Shown one piece after another: positions 17,320 through 26,060 of a DNA stretch of 64,000 nucleotides. A program made the position numbers and the translations under genes. Every line of letters starts with the position of its first letter. The first letter of the stretch is position 1. The stretch spans positions 1 to 64,000 of the forward strand of contig NZ_JHQL01000004.1 in assembly GCF_000712975.1 (NCBI RefSeq), read 5' to 3'. This stretch comes from Vreelandella neptunia (GTDB taxonomy: Bacteria; Pseudomonadota; Gammaproteobacteria; Pseudomonadales; Halomonadaceae). The notes below the pieces were generated by a model. It was not told where the DNA came from, did no database searches, and was given only the letters and a program-made list of their open reading frames with translations.

Positions 17320-18981
17320 ATGGCGCAATACGTATTCACCATGAACCGGGTTGGCAAAGTTGTGCCGCCCAAAAAGCAAATTCTCAAGGATATTTCGCTA
17401 TCATTCTTCCCTGGTGCCAAAATTGGCGTGTTGGGTTTGAACGGTTCCGGTAAATCCACACTGCTGCGCATCATGGCCGGTGTCGATAAAGAGTTTGAAG
17501 GTGAAGCTCGTCCGATGCCTGGTATCAATGTGGGCTACCTCCCTCAGGAGCCACAGCTTGATGACGAAAAGAACGTTCGCGAAACGGTAGAAGAAGCCCT
17601 AGGCGCCATTAAAGAAGCTCAAGAGAAGCTAGACGCGGTGTACGCCGCCTATGCCGAGCCTGATGCGGATTTTGATGCCTTAGCGAGCGAACAAGCACGC
17701 CTTGAAAATATTATTGAAGCTGCTGATGCACATAACCTTGAGCGTAAGCTAGAAGTTGCTGCTGAAGCGCTGCGTCTACCGCCTTGGGATGCCAAAGTAG
17801 GCAACCTTTCCGGGGGTGAGCGTCGCCGCGTGGCATTATGCCGCCTGCTGCTTTCAAGTCCCGATATGCTGCTGCTTGATGAGCCTACTAACCACTTGGA
17901 TGCTGAATCCGTTGCTTGGCTAGAGCGCTTCTTGCACGACTATAACGGCACTGTAGTGGCCATCACCCACGACCGTTACTTCCTGGATAACGTTGCTGGA
18001 TGGATTCTAGAGCTTGACCGTGGCCAGGGCATACCCTTTGAAGGCAACTACTCTCAATGGCTGGAACAGAAAGAGCAACGCCTGAACCAAGAAGCCAAGC
18101 AAGAAGTATCGCGCCAAAAAGCCATCAAGCAAGAGCTTGAATGGGTGCGCAGCAACACCAAGGGGCGTCAAGCGAAGAGCAAAGCGCGCCTTAATCGCTT
18201 TGAAGAGATGCAGTCTGGTGATTTCCAAAAGCGTAATGAAACAAACGAGATCTATATTCCGCCTGGCCCACGCCTGGGTGACAAGGTCATTGAGTTTCAT
18301 AACGTCACCAAGCGGTTTGATGACAAGCTACTCTACCAGGATCTCTCGTTTACCATTCCCCAAGGGGCAATTGTCGGGATTGTAGGTGGTAACGGGGCCG
18401 GTAAGTCAACCCTGTTCAAGCTGGCCACCGGCCAAGAACAGCCGGATGCTGGCGAAGTAGTGATTGGCGAGACAGTCGATATTGCCTACGTTGAGCAGCT
18501 GCGCGACGCGCTAGACGACAAGCAAACTGTTTGGGAAGCCGTCTCTGATGGGCAGGATATTCTCAACATCAATGGCTATGAAGTATCCTCGCGGGCCTAC
18601 GTTGGCCGCTTCAACTTTAAGGGGAACGATCAGCAGAAGCGCTTAGATGAGCTTTCTGGTGGTGAACGCGGTCGTCTGCAACTTGCCCAAACGCTGAAGC
18701 AAGGCGCAAACGTACTGCTGCTAGATGAGCCTTCAAACGATCTGGACATTGAGACCTTACGCGCATTGGAAGAAGCGCTACTTGCCTTCCCTGGCTGCGC
18801 TATGGTGATCTCTCACGATCGTTGGTTCCTCGACCGTATCGCTACGCATATTCTCGCCTTTGAAGGCGATTCAGAAGTTGTCTTCTTCGATGGCAACTAC
18901 ACCGAATATGAAGAAGACCACAAAAAGCGCGTGGGTAATGACACGCCTAAGCGGATGAAGTATAAGCGTATCGACGCCTGA
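17320..18981 (+). CDS. ettA: Energy-dependent translational throttle protein EttA (ABC-F ATPase)
   Basis: A 553-residue ABC-F protein that binds the ribosomal E site and links translation to the ATP/ADP ratio. It has two ATPase domains. The first has GLNGSGKST (Walker A), LSGGERRRVALCRLLL (signature) and LLLDEPTNHLD (Walker B). The second has GGNGAGKST, LSGGERGRLQLAQ and LLLDEPSNDLD. The linker carries KQELEWVRSNTKGRQAKSKAR, diagnostic of EttA, and the N-terminal MAQYVFTMNRVGKVVPPKK is almost invariant in the family. Length is normal. It is a single gene ended by a strong terminator. Confidence 0.97.
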   Translation: MAQYVFTMNRVGKVVPPKKQILKDISLSFFPGAKIGVLGLNGSGKSTLLRIMAGVDKEFEGEARPMPGINVGYLPQEPQLDDEKNVRETVEEALGAIKEAQEKLDAVYAAYAEPDADFDALASEQARLENIIEAADAHNLERKLEVAAEALRLPPWDAKVGNLSGGERRRVALCRLLLSSPDMLLLDEPTNHLDAESVAWLERFLHDYNGTVVAITHDRYFLDNVAGWILELDRGQGIPFEGNYSQWLEQKEQRLNQEAKQEVSRQKAIKQELEWVRSNTKGRQAKSKARLNRFEEMQSGDFQKRNETNEIYIPPGPRLGDKVIEFHNVTKRFDDKLLYQDLSFTIPQGAIVGIVGGNGAGKSTLFKLATGQEQPDAGEVVIGETVDIAYVEQLRDALDDKQTVWEAVSDGQDILNINGYEVSSRAYVGRFNFKGNDQQKRLDELSGGERGRLQLAQTLKQGANVLLLDEPSNDLDIETLRALEEALLAFPGCAMVISHDRWFLDRIATHILAFEGDSEVVFFDGNYTEYEEDHKKRVGNDTPKRMKYKRIDA

Positions 18982-19013
18982 TCGTGGCATCGTAGCAACA
19001 CTGCTTATATGCA

Positions 19014-19055
19014 AAAAAGCCCCATGTGCGGATGAAAGCGCACTTGGGGCTTTTT
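19014..19055. terminator. Bidirectional terminator between ettA and hinT
   Basis: The arms AAAAAGCCCCA and TGGGGCTTTTT extend inward through GTGCG/CGCAC (one T-T mismatch), with a T run on one side and an A run on the other. It can end the convergent ettA (+) and hinT (-) transcripts. Confidence 0.9.
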
Positions 19056-19091
19056 ACTGTCTTAACGTTTATAAAAAAACTGAAAACGTTA

Positions 19092-19433
19092 CTAGCCTGC
19101 CGGCCAAGTAAACTGCCGCCCACCCATCAAATGCATATGAATATGGTAAACAGTCTGGCCGCCCATTTCGTTGCAATTCATGACTACTCGATAACCATCT
19201 TCTGCGAAGCCTTGCTGTTTAGCTAGCTGTGCAGCGGTGTACTGCAATCGCCCAATAACCGCTAAGTCATCTGGAGTAATATCGTTCAGCGTGGCAATAT
19301 GCTTTTTAGGAATGATCAGCTGATGCGTTGGTGCCTGAGGGCTAATATCATTAAATGCCAACACGTGCTCATCTTCATATACGATATCTGCGGGAATTTC
19401 GCGGTTTATTATTTTGCAAAACAGGCAATCCAT
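19092..19433 (-). CDS. hinT: HIT-family nucleotide phosphoramidase HinT
   Basis: A 113-residue purine-nucleotide phosphoramidase. The N-terminal [22 protein letters not shown] is typical of Hint proteins, and the histidine triad reads [12 protein letters not shown], with the catalytic middle His. Hint proteins hydrolyse AMP-lysine and similar adenylates in the cytosol. The GGAGG ribosome site lies 5 bases before ATG. It is convergent with ettA. Confidence 0.95.
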   Translation of the reverse strand: MDCLFCKIINREIPADIVYEDEHVLAFNDISPQAPTHQLIIPKKHIATLNDITPDDLAVIGRLQYTAAQLAKQQGFAEDGYRVVMNCNEMGGQTVYHIHMHLMGGRQFTWPAG

Positions 19434-19486
19434 ACGGCCTCCTTCATTTTGTAAGTGGCGAAAACGTACTAACTAGCAAAAACGGC

Positions 19487-20359
19487 CTAGCGAAAACGGC
19501 GCTGAGAAAGCAAATGGCGAACCAAGGGGGCTAGGATTAGCTCCATCGCTAGCGACATTCGCGCGCCAGGCACTACCAACGTGTGTGGGCGTGTCATAAA
19601 CGAGTCTTTAATCATCGCCAATAGCCAGGGAAAGTCCACTGTTGACGGGTCTCTAAAACGAATCACTACGAATGATTCTGCATCGGTGGGAATGTCTTGT
19701 ACTTCAAACGGGTTCGACGTATCGACGGTGGGCACCCGCTGGAAATTAATATGGGTACGAGAGAACTGCGGCTGAATGTAGCGCACATAATCATCCATGC
19801 GCCCTAATATGGTATCGATTACCGCTTCCTGGGAATAACCGCGCAGCTTAGTATCACGGTCAATTTTTTGAATCCACTCCAGGTTCATGGTTGGCGCAAC
19901 GCCAACTAACAAATCCACGTGACGAGCAATATCATACTCTTGCGTCACTAAACCGCCGTGCAGCCCCTCGTAAAATAACAAATCAGTACCACAGGGTAGT
20001 GACTGCCATTCAGTGAACGTCCCTACCCGATAACCCGCCTCAATTTTTTGCTTATCTTCCGCATGAATATAGTGGCGGAACGTACCCGCCCCATGTTCAC
20101 CGTACTCGATAAACAGCCCTTCAAGCCGATCAAGCAGATTGGCTTCTACCGCAAAGTGAGAAAGTTCATCTTTACGCTCGGGCTCATCTCGAAAAATCCG
20201 CTGAAGGTCATCGCGAGTGTAGCGGTGGAACGCATCGCCATCCACCATGGCAGCGTGCACATCTTCACGCAAAAACATGCGTTCAAAACTGCGCCGCACC
20301 GTCGTGGTGCCCGCTCCTGAAGAGCCGGTAATGGCAATGATTGGATATTCCCGCGACAT
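19487..20359 (-). CDS. prkB: Phosphoribulokinase (PrkB-type)
   Basis: A 290-residue kinase of the proteobacterial phosphoribulokinase class, which makes ribulose 1,5-bisphosphate from ribulose 5-phosphate. It has a P-loop GSSGAGTTT (residues 12-20), VDGDAFHRYTRDD, GLHGGLVTQEYDIARHVDLLVGV, and the C-terminal region ending in LLSQRRFR. No RuBisCO or other Calvin-cycle gene is in the window. E. coli also carries a PrkB-like gene without RuBisCO, with unclear role. Its start overlaps the stop of the thioesterase gene (TAATG), so they form one transcription unit with translational coupling. Confidence 0.92.
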   Translation of the reverse strand: MSREYPIIAITGSSGAGTTTVRRSFERMFLREDVHAAMVDGDAFHRYTRDDLQRIFRDEPERKDELSHFAVEANLLDRLEGLFIEYGEHGAGTFRHYIHAEDKQKIEAGYRVGTFTEWQSLPCGTDLLFYEGLHGGLVTQEYDIARHVDLLVGVAPTMNLEWIQKIDRDTKLRGYSQEAVIDTILGRMDDYVRYIQPQFSRTHINFQRVPTVDTSNPFEVQDIPTDAESFVVIRFRDPSTVDFPWLLAMIKDSFMTRPHTLVVPGARMSLAMELILAPLVRHLLSQRRFR

Positions 20360-20811
20360 TAAGCACCTCTCTCCGGTGCGACCGCCTGAGCAATCGCCTG
20401 CACGACGTCATCAGGCACGTTCACAGGCCGCCCTGTAGAAAGGTCTAAAAGAAGCTGATTGACGCGAGCAGTTGCCACCACTTTATCGGTTTCCGCATGA
20501 CAAATGCGCTGGTACACCGTTAACGCTTTGCCTTGCGGCTCAGGGACAGCGGTCTCAATTATCAAGGCATCTGGCCAGCGTGCCTCGCTCTGATACTGAA
20601 CAGCCAGATCGACAACAACGCTTGGGTACCCTTTCATATCCCACTCAGGCAAGCCTAGCGCTGCGAAGGCATGCACACGAGCTTCATGTAGTAGCGATAC
20701 TAAAACGTCATGTCCCAAGTGACGGCCATAGTTCATATCCGTCACCCGCACCGTCAAAGGATGCCGATGAATAATCGCTGCCGTGGGGAAATCCAGCGTG
20801 ACACGCTCCAT
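20359..20811 (-). CDS. Hotdog-fold acyl-CoA thioesterase (4HBT family)
   Basis: A 150-residue single hotdog-domain protein. The motif TVRVTDMNYGRHLGHDVLVSLLHEARV contains the Asn-Tyr-Gly-Arg-His catalytic-type loop, in which 4-hydroxybenzoyl-CoA thioesterases carry D-x-x-G-H. AAGGAG lies 6 bases before ATG 20811. The substrate is unknown, and coupling to phosphoribulokinase offers no obvious metabolic link. Confidence 0.87.
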   Translation of the reverse strand: MERVTLDFPTAAIIHRHPLTVRVTDMNYGRHLGHDVLVSLLHEARVHAFAALGLPEWDMKGYPSVVVDLAVQYQSEARWPDALIIETAVPEPQGKALTVYQRICHAETDKVVATARVNQLLLDLSTGRPVNVPDDVVQAIAQAVAPERGA

Positions 20812-20862
20812 GCCTAGCTCCTTGTCGGTGATAGTTTAGCGCTGGCGAACCACCGCTGATTG

Positions 20863-22149
20863 CTATGCTTCCCGGGCGATAGCACGGAATGCGATATCAC
20901 GGCGAAACTCAGCGCCTTCCCAATGAATCGCGTTAACACCCTGATATGCTTGCTGTTGAGCAGCAGAGACCGTGTTGCCCAATGCTGTTACACACAGCAC
21001 TCGTCCGCCTGCGGTCAAAATAGCGCCATCAGCAGCCTGTGTCGTGCCAGCATGAAAGACCTTGCACTGGGCCTGTTCTGCCTGTTCTAAACCGTCAATG
21101 ACATCGCCTTTACGGTAACTACCGGGATAGCCACCTGCTGCCATGACAACGCCAACGGCCGCACGGTCGTCCCACTTACACTGCTTATCAGCAAGCTCAC
21201 CCTTAGCACCGGCCAGACAAAGGGCAGCTAAGTCTGACGTTAAGCGCATCATAATCGGCTGAGTTTCAGGGTCACCAAAACGACAATTGTATTCAATAAC
21301 CTTTGGATTGCCTTCAGCATCAATCATCAGGCCCGCGTACAAAAAGCCTGTGTATGCATTGCCCTCTTCCGCCATGCCTCGCACGGTAGGAAGTATAACC
21401 TGCTCCATGATGCGCTCGTCGATCTCTGGCGTTACCACCGGCGCTGGGGAGTAAGCCCCCATGCCGCCCGTGTTGGGGCCAGTGTCGCCGTCGTAAGCAC
21501 GTTTGTGATCTTGGCTAGTAGCCATGGGCACGACATTTGCACCATCCACCATAACGATAAAGCTGGCTTCTTCACCCTCAAGAAACTCTTCAATAACCAC
21601 GCGTGCGCCAGCATCGCCAAAGGCATTCGCTTCTAACATATCGCGAATAGCCGCTTCAGCTTCGGCTTCGCTCATCGCTACAATGACCCCCTTACCCGCC
21701 GCCAAGCCGTCAGCTTTGATGACAATCGGCGCGCCCATCTCAGCTAAGTAAGCCAAAGCGGGTGCTACCGCCGTAAAGGTTTGGTATGCAGCAGAAGGAA
21801 TCTGATGACGTGCAAGAAAGTCTTTAGTGAACGATTTAGAGCCTTCCAATTGGGCGGCACGTTGAGAAGGTCCGAAAATGGTCAGGCCCGCAGCCTGAAA
21901 GCGATCGACAACGCCTTCCACTAGCGGTGCTTCTGGCCCCACCACTGTCAGCGCCACCTGCTCACGCTGGGCAAACTCAACCAACGCGTCTAAATCTGTT
22001 GCTTCAATCGCTACGTTGGTCAATTTAGGCTCGGTGGCAGTACCTGCATTACCCGGCGCAACAAACACCTGCTCGACATCACTAGACTGCGCTAATTTCC
22101 AAGCCAATGCGTGCTCGCGGCCACCGCCACCTATCATTAAAACGTTCAT
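20863..22149 (-). CDS. purD: Phosphoribosylamine-glycine ligase
   Basis: A 428-residue enzyme for step two of purine synthesis: it joins glycine to phosphoribosylamine with ATP. The start is ATG 22149, since AAGG lies 6 bases before it and an ATG at 22155 touches the ribosome site. Motifs are MNVLMIGGGGREHALAWK, the ATP-grasp segments PIVIKADGLAAGKGVIVA and VVIEEFLEGEEASFIV, and RFGDPETQPIMMRL. In many gammaproteobacteria it follows purH; here purH is absent and the gene stands alone between phaR and the thioesterase gene. Confidence 0.96.
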   Translation of the reverse strand: MNVLMIGGGGREHALAWKLAQSSDVEQVFVAPGNAGTATEPKLTNVAIEATDLDALVEFAQREQVALTVVGPEAPLVEGVVDRFQAAGLTIFGPSQRAAQLEGSKSFTKDFLARHQIPSAAYQTFTAVAPALAYLAEMGAPIVIKADGLAAGKGVIVAMSEAEAEAAIRDMLEANAFGDAGARVVIEEFLEGEEASFIVMVDGANVVPMATSQDHKRAYDGDTGPNTGGMGAYSPAPVVTPEIDERIMEQVILPTVRGMAEEGNAYTGFLYAGLMIDAEGNPKVIEYNCRFGDPETQPIMMRLTSDLAALCLAGAKGELADKQCKWDDRAAVGVVMAAGGYPGSYRKGDVIDGLEQAEQAQCKVFHAGTTQAADGAILTAGGRVLCVTALGNTVSAAQQQAYQGVNAIHWEGAEFRRDIAFRAIAREA

Positions 22150-22180
22150 TATCATCCTTCTCAAACGGGAGTGCGTAGTT

Positions 22181-22200
22181 GAGACTAGTTGAGACTAGTT
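22181..22200. repeat. Short tandem repeat before purD
   Basis: The 10-base unit GAGACTAGTT occurs twice in tandem, with a partial TAGTT before it and GAG after it, in the leader of purD. No PurR-type operator could be assigned. Confidence 0.6.
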
Positions 22201-22266
22201 GAGCGCAGTTAAGAGCGTCATCGAATTAATCAGCCACATTATGCCACAACGTCTCAACCAGCGGCG

Positions 22267-22731
22267 TTACGAGCTTTTATCCGGCGTATCGTCTTCATCC
22301 GTTTGATTAGGCTGATTAAGCGTTTTTTGCCAAAAGCGCATATTCTCTTCCGCCAATTCGCGCATAAACTCCATGGGAGAGTGGCGAATTGCTTGTTGCC
22401 ATTGGCTTTGCATGCGCTTTTGCTGCTCTAGCATGAGCTGGGTACCCTGCTCTAAATAGCGTGCCAGCGGTAAAGGTGATGACATATCATAAACACGGAT
22501 CAGCTGGGCAAGCAGATCGTTCGAGAAGACCTCAGCATCGCTATCAGCCTGCTCTTGTTCGATAATGATCGACAGCAAGATAGTTCGCGTTAGATCTTCC
22601 CCACTTTTAGCATCTTCGACGCGGAAGGGTTCTTCCTCAATAATCAAACGCCGCAGATCCTCAAGCGTCACGTAACGACTTTGCTGAGTATCATATAACC
22701 TACGGTTAGCATATTTACGAATTACGCGCAC
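22267..22731 (-). CDS. phaR: Polyhydroxyalkanoate synthesis repressor PhaR
   Basis: A DNA-binding regulator that senses polyhydroxyalkanoate and represses phasin genes. The start decision matters: a GTG at 22731 follows AAGGAGA by exactly 6 bases and gives the family N-terminus (M)RVIRKYANRRLYDT, whereas ATG 22770 would add 13 residues without a ribosome site. With GTG the protein has 154 residues. It has the PHB_acc_N DNA-binding part (VIRKYANRRLYDTQQSRYVTL) and the accumulation-regulator part (QADSDAEVFSNDLLAQLI). PHA synthase genes are not in the window. Confidence 0.93.
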   Translation of the reverse strand: MRVIRKYANRRLYDTQQSRYVTLEDLRRLIIEEEPFRVEDAKSGEDLTRTILLSIIIEQEQADSDAEVFSNDLLAQLIRVYDMSSPLPLARYLEQGTQLMLEQQKRMQSQWQQAIRHSPMEFMRELAEENMRFWQKTLNQPNQTDEDDTPDKSS

Positions 22732-22865
22732 AGCGCATCTCCTTAAACGCGGTAGAGGCTTTGTCGCCATTGCTGCTATTGTGCCTGCAACATGCGCCTA
22801 TGCAAGCCAGCTTAACGGATTAGTACCGTTAGACGTGTCTTCCTTATGACCAATAGACGACAATC

Positions 22866-23576
22866 ATGAATCTGATTCTGCTTAATCCGAGCGAAGTGAA
22901 GGGAGCTTATGCTTACCTTACTGACGCACGACGTATCACCCATTTACGCGAGGTACACCGCGCCTGTATAGGAGATCACTTCACCGTTGGCCTGCAGGGG
23001 GGGCAAATGGGGAAAGCACAGCTAACCGAACTAAACGATATCCAGGCAACTTTCACATTAGAAAGCTTGAACGAGCCGCCCCCACCGCCCCTGCCAGTAC
23101 ACTTAGTGTTGGCGCTTCCTCGGCCCAGAATGCTGGCACGTACCTTAGAGCATGTCACTGCCCTTGGTGTAAAAAATATTACACTGCTACACACTAAACG
23201 GGTGGAAAAAAGCTACTGGCAATCTCCCGAACTCCGCACGGAGAAAATTCACCACCACTTAGTACTTGGCCTTGAACAAGCGCGGGACACACAAATGCCC
23301 AAAGTGACGCTATGCAAAGGTTTTCGCCCCTTTTTAGAAGAACAGCTGCCTGAACTATTAAAAGAACGGCGCGGCTTGATGGCACACCCTGGCATGCCGA
23401 ACGCCTGCCCGCGGACGGTTGACGGGCAAATACTGCTTCTCGTTGGGCCGGAAGGCGGTTTTATCCCCTGGGAAGTTGAAAAACTACTTGAGGCAGGCTG
23501 CGAGGGCATACACTTAGGCCCCCGCATTTTACGGGTAGAAACGGCCGTAACCGCGCTGTTATCCCGACTTTTTTAA
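22866..23576 (+). CDS. rsmE: 16S rRNA m3U1498 methyltransferase RsmE
   Basis: A 236-residue SPOUT methyltransferase that methylates U1498 of 16S rRNA. It has an N-terminal PUA-like domain (TDARRITHLREVHRACIGD) and a C-terminal knot with LLVGPEGGFIPWEVE and LGPRILRVETAVTALLSRL, the diagnostic S-adenosylmethionine-binding motifs. Length is normal. It is transcribed away from phaR, convergent with the exported protease-like gene. Confidence 0.95.
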   Translation: MNLILLNPSEVKGAYAYLTDARRITHLREVHRACIGDHFTVGLQGGQMGKAQLTELNDIQATFTLESLNEPPPPPLPVHLVLALPRPRMLARTLEHVTALGVKNITLLHTKRVEKSYWQSPELRTEKIHHHLVLGLEQARDTQMPKVTLCKGFRPFLEEQLPELLKERRGLMAHPGMPNACPRTVDGQILLLVGPEGGFIPWEVEKLLEAGCEGIHLGPRILRVETAVTALLSRLF

Positions 23577-23631
23577 TCCTTCGCTACGCCTTTTGCTGGG
23601 TAACGAGCGCTATAGGCTCAAAAAACAGGCG

Positions 23632-24186
23632 TTAAGACTGCTCGTCTGCAGGGTCGTGGGGGACATAAGCCGCGTTTTCCCCACACTCTGGTTGTTGAAG
23701 AAAAGTAGCACGCACATCCAACAATCCTAAGTGACTAATCGTACGACGCCCCAAGAGAAGAGGATAAATCATCTCTTCTCGATCACGCAGGCTAAACTGC
23801 TCTTCATAAACTGTATTACCCATGCACACGTCCATTAGCACCACCGGACGCTCATCACGACCACCTGCCCCGCGTACGGCTAGCTCGCGATAGAGGGGGC
23901 GTTCGATCTGATCGCTAAATGTTTCACCGCTCTCCTGATCCTCTAGCTTGAGCCGGAAACGAACCCACTCTTCGCCCTCTTTCTCAAACATTTCGATATC
24001 ACGTGCGTCTAGCGAAGAAGTCAGTGCACCGCTGTCTAGCTTAGCTTTCACAGCGATACCCCAAGGCTCAATTAATGCATTTTCAACCCAGCCAAATACC
24101 TTATCATCTGCTTGAGCAACCATGCTCACTAGTAATGCACCGGCAACAGCACTAGCAGCCAGAACACCCAGAAAAGTTTTCCTCAT
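23632..24186 (-). CDS. Exported retropepsin-like (DUF785/RimK-associated) protease
   Basis: A 184-residue protein with a clear signal peptide (MRKTFLGVLAASAVAGALLVSMVAQAD, cut after AQA). The mature part has AVKAKLDSGALTSSLDARDIE, the Asp-Ser/Thr-Gly aspartic-protease-like motif of the ATP-dependent zinc protease/DUF785 family, and LLLGRRTISHLGLLDV near the C-terminus. In many marine gammaproteobacteria, relatives sit next to RimK-like ligases or an inactive transglutaminase; neither is here. It likely acts in the periplasm. Its substrate is unknown. Confidence 0.85.
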   Translation of the reverse strand: MRKTFLGVLAASAVAGALLVSMVAQADDKVFGWVENALIEPWGIAVKAKLDSGALTSSLDARDIEMFEKEGEEWVRFRLKLEDQESGETFSDQIERPLYRELAVRGAGGRDERPVVLMDVCMGNTVYEEQFSLRDREEMIYPLLLGRRTISHLGLLDVRATFLQQPECGENAAYVPHDPADEQS

Positions 24187-24239
24187 TACATTTCGTCCTT
24201 GGTAAGAAATTTAAATAACTACAAAGACCTAATAAACCA

Positions 24240-25496
24240 TTAACGCAACCGTTCTAACAGCGCCTGTGTCGCGAAGCCATCCGGAATGAGTCCTTGGTCA
24301 CGTTGGAAAGCGCGTAACCCTTCACGTGTATTGGGTCCCATGATGCCGTCCGCAGTTCCTACTGAATAACCAGCATTATTTAAACGTTGCTGCAGGGTAC
24401 GTACATCATCACGTGTCAGCGGAGCTTGGTCTCTTGGCCAAGACGCTTTAATGCCATCACGTCCCGCAATAGCATCTGCCAGTGTAGCCACGGCTAGAGC
24501 ATAACTGGTGGCATTGTTATAGCGCAAAATTGCCCGAAAGTTAGGCCCTACTAAAAATGCTGGGCCGTTTGCTCCTGCGGGCACAATCACCGCAGCGCTA
24601 TCAAAATTAGGAAGTTCGCCACTTATCGGACGCACGCCTTGTGACGCCCATTCAGCACTGCTACGCCGTTGCGTTTGTGAGTAATCGAACGAGTCAGGCA
24701 AGTTGACTTCCACGCCCCAGGGCTGTCCAGCCTGCCAGCCTGCCCGCGCAAGATAGTTAGCGGTAGATGCCATGACATCAGGAATACTGCCCCATATGTC
24801 TCGACGGCCATCATTATCGCCATCCACAGCATAGGCTTCAAAACTGCTGGGTATAAACTGCGTATGCCCCATGGCGCCCGCCCAAGAGCCTTTCATTTGC
24901 TCAGCGGCAATGTCACCTTGGTCAATAATCCGTAGAGCCGCTAACAGTTCGCCCCGTGCAAAATCACGCCGACGGCCATCGTAAGCAAGTGTTGCCAGTG
25001 ACTCAAGCGTCGAGAAGTCACCAAAATTACTGCCATAATTACTTTCGATACCCCAAATGGCGACGATAATTTCCGCAGGAACGCCATAGCGTTGCTGCAT
25101 TTGCCGAGCAGTATCGCGATGAGCCGCAAGCTTTTCTAACCCGTTATTAATCCGTGTACTGGAAACTGCTGTATCAAGGTATTGCCAAATAGGACGAACA
25201 AACTCTGGCTGATACTGGTCAAGCTCAATCACCCGTTCACGGTAGCGAAGCCCATCAAACGCAGAGGTAAGCGTTGCCTCACTAATTCCTTGCTGTGCAG
25301 CGTAGCGGCGAAAATCAGCTAACCACTGGTTAAAACTGGCGTAGCTAACTTGTTCGGCTGCGCGTGCATCCACTTCGCTCATTAGCTGCTGATTAGCGGC
25401 TACGCTAGCACTTAGCGGAACACTACTCGCCGCTAATGCAAGTGATAAGCACAATGCGGGACGGATACTTATTGAACCTTTATCTTTCAAAGACAT
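24240..25496 (-). CDS. MltB-type lytic murein transglycosylase with peptidoglycan-binding domain
   Basis: A 418-residue exported enzyme that cuts peptidoglycan strands with formation of anhydro-muramic acid. ATG 25496 is preferred because it starts a signal peptide (PALCLSLALAASSVPLSASVA), with AAGAGA upstream; the longer frame adds 18 residues with no signal. The MltB-like domain shows AIWGIESNYGSNFGDF with the catalytic Glu, and MGHTQFIPSSFEAYAVDGDNDG. The C-terminal PG_binding_1 domain runs from about residue 355 (VRTLQQRLNNAGYSVGTADG, then IMGPNTREGLRAFQRDQG). Confidence 0.94.
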   Translation of the reverse strand: MSLKDKGSISIRPALCLSLALAASSVPLSASVAANQQLMSEVDARAAEQVSYASFNQWLADFRRYAAQQGISEATLTSAFDGLRYRERVIELDQYQPEFVRPIWQYLDTAVSSTRINNGLEKLAAHRDTARQMQQRYGVPAEIIVAIWGIESNYGSNFGDFSTLESLATLAYDGRRRDFARGELLAALRIIDQGDIAAEQMKGSWAGAMGHTQFIPSSFEAYAVDGDNDGRRDIWGSIPDVMASTANYLARAGWQAGQPWGVEVNLPDSFDYSQTQRRSSAEWASQGVRPISGELPNFDSAAVIVPAGANGPAFLVGPNFRAILRYNNATSYALAVATLADAIAGRDGIKASWPRDQAPLTRDDVRTLQQRLNNAGYSVGTADGIMGPNTREGLRAFQRDQGLIPDGFATQALLERLR

Positions 25497-25564
25497 AGCA
25501 TTAATCTCTTGGCAATCCTTGGCGTGTTTCCGATAATGGCTCAGAAACACGGCAGATGCTAGTC

Positions 25565-26011
25565 TTACCCACCAAGCCGCAATAAAACAATCAGGTGAAA
25601 TGCCACCACGACCCCAGTCAGCAAACCACGCAGTTTAAAATACCAAGCAGGAAAGCCTTCTCGCCCATCGCGACTAAGATCGTAACCACCGATTAAAATA
25701 AAGCCTGCTAGCAACACCCATAACCCTGTCACCACATTGAATAATAATGCAGGCCAAGCGATTAAGCTGGGCACCATAGCGATAAACAAACGTCGGCGGT
25801 TGTCTGGGCGCGGTACTTGAAGAGCACTTCCCCAATGAACACCCCCTAGAAAAGACAAAATAACTGCGCTGTAATAGCTAAATCCATACACCGCTGTTAC
25901 TTGCCAAGCAGAAGATCCCCACCAAGCGATCACGCCCCCGGCAACAAAAGGAATTAACCCTGCAAGACCAAGAAACCAAGCAACGCGGCAGTCACTACTT
26001 ACCTCTCTCAT
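25565..26011 (-). CDS. DUF3429 membrane protein
   Basis: A 148-residue protein with four to five hydrophobic segments and the pattern GFSYYSAVILSFLGGVHWGSAL, typical of DUF3429 (also in eukaryotic TMEM69). The function is unknown. It lies downstream of the cryptochrome gene on the same strand, with a 49-base gap, and may share its transcript. Confidence 0.85.
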   Translation of the reverse strand: MREVSSDCRVAWFLGLAGLIPFVAGGVIAWWGSSAWQVTAVYGFSYYSAVILSFLGGVHWGSALQVPRPDNRRRLFIAMVPSLIAWPALLFNVVTGLWVLLAGFILIGGYDLSRDGREGFPAWYFKLRGLLTGVVVAFHLIVLLRLGG

Positions 26012-26060
26012 ATTTCAAAATCCACTTCTTGAACGCTATTGTCAGTACCTAAGTGAAACA

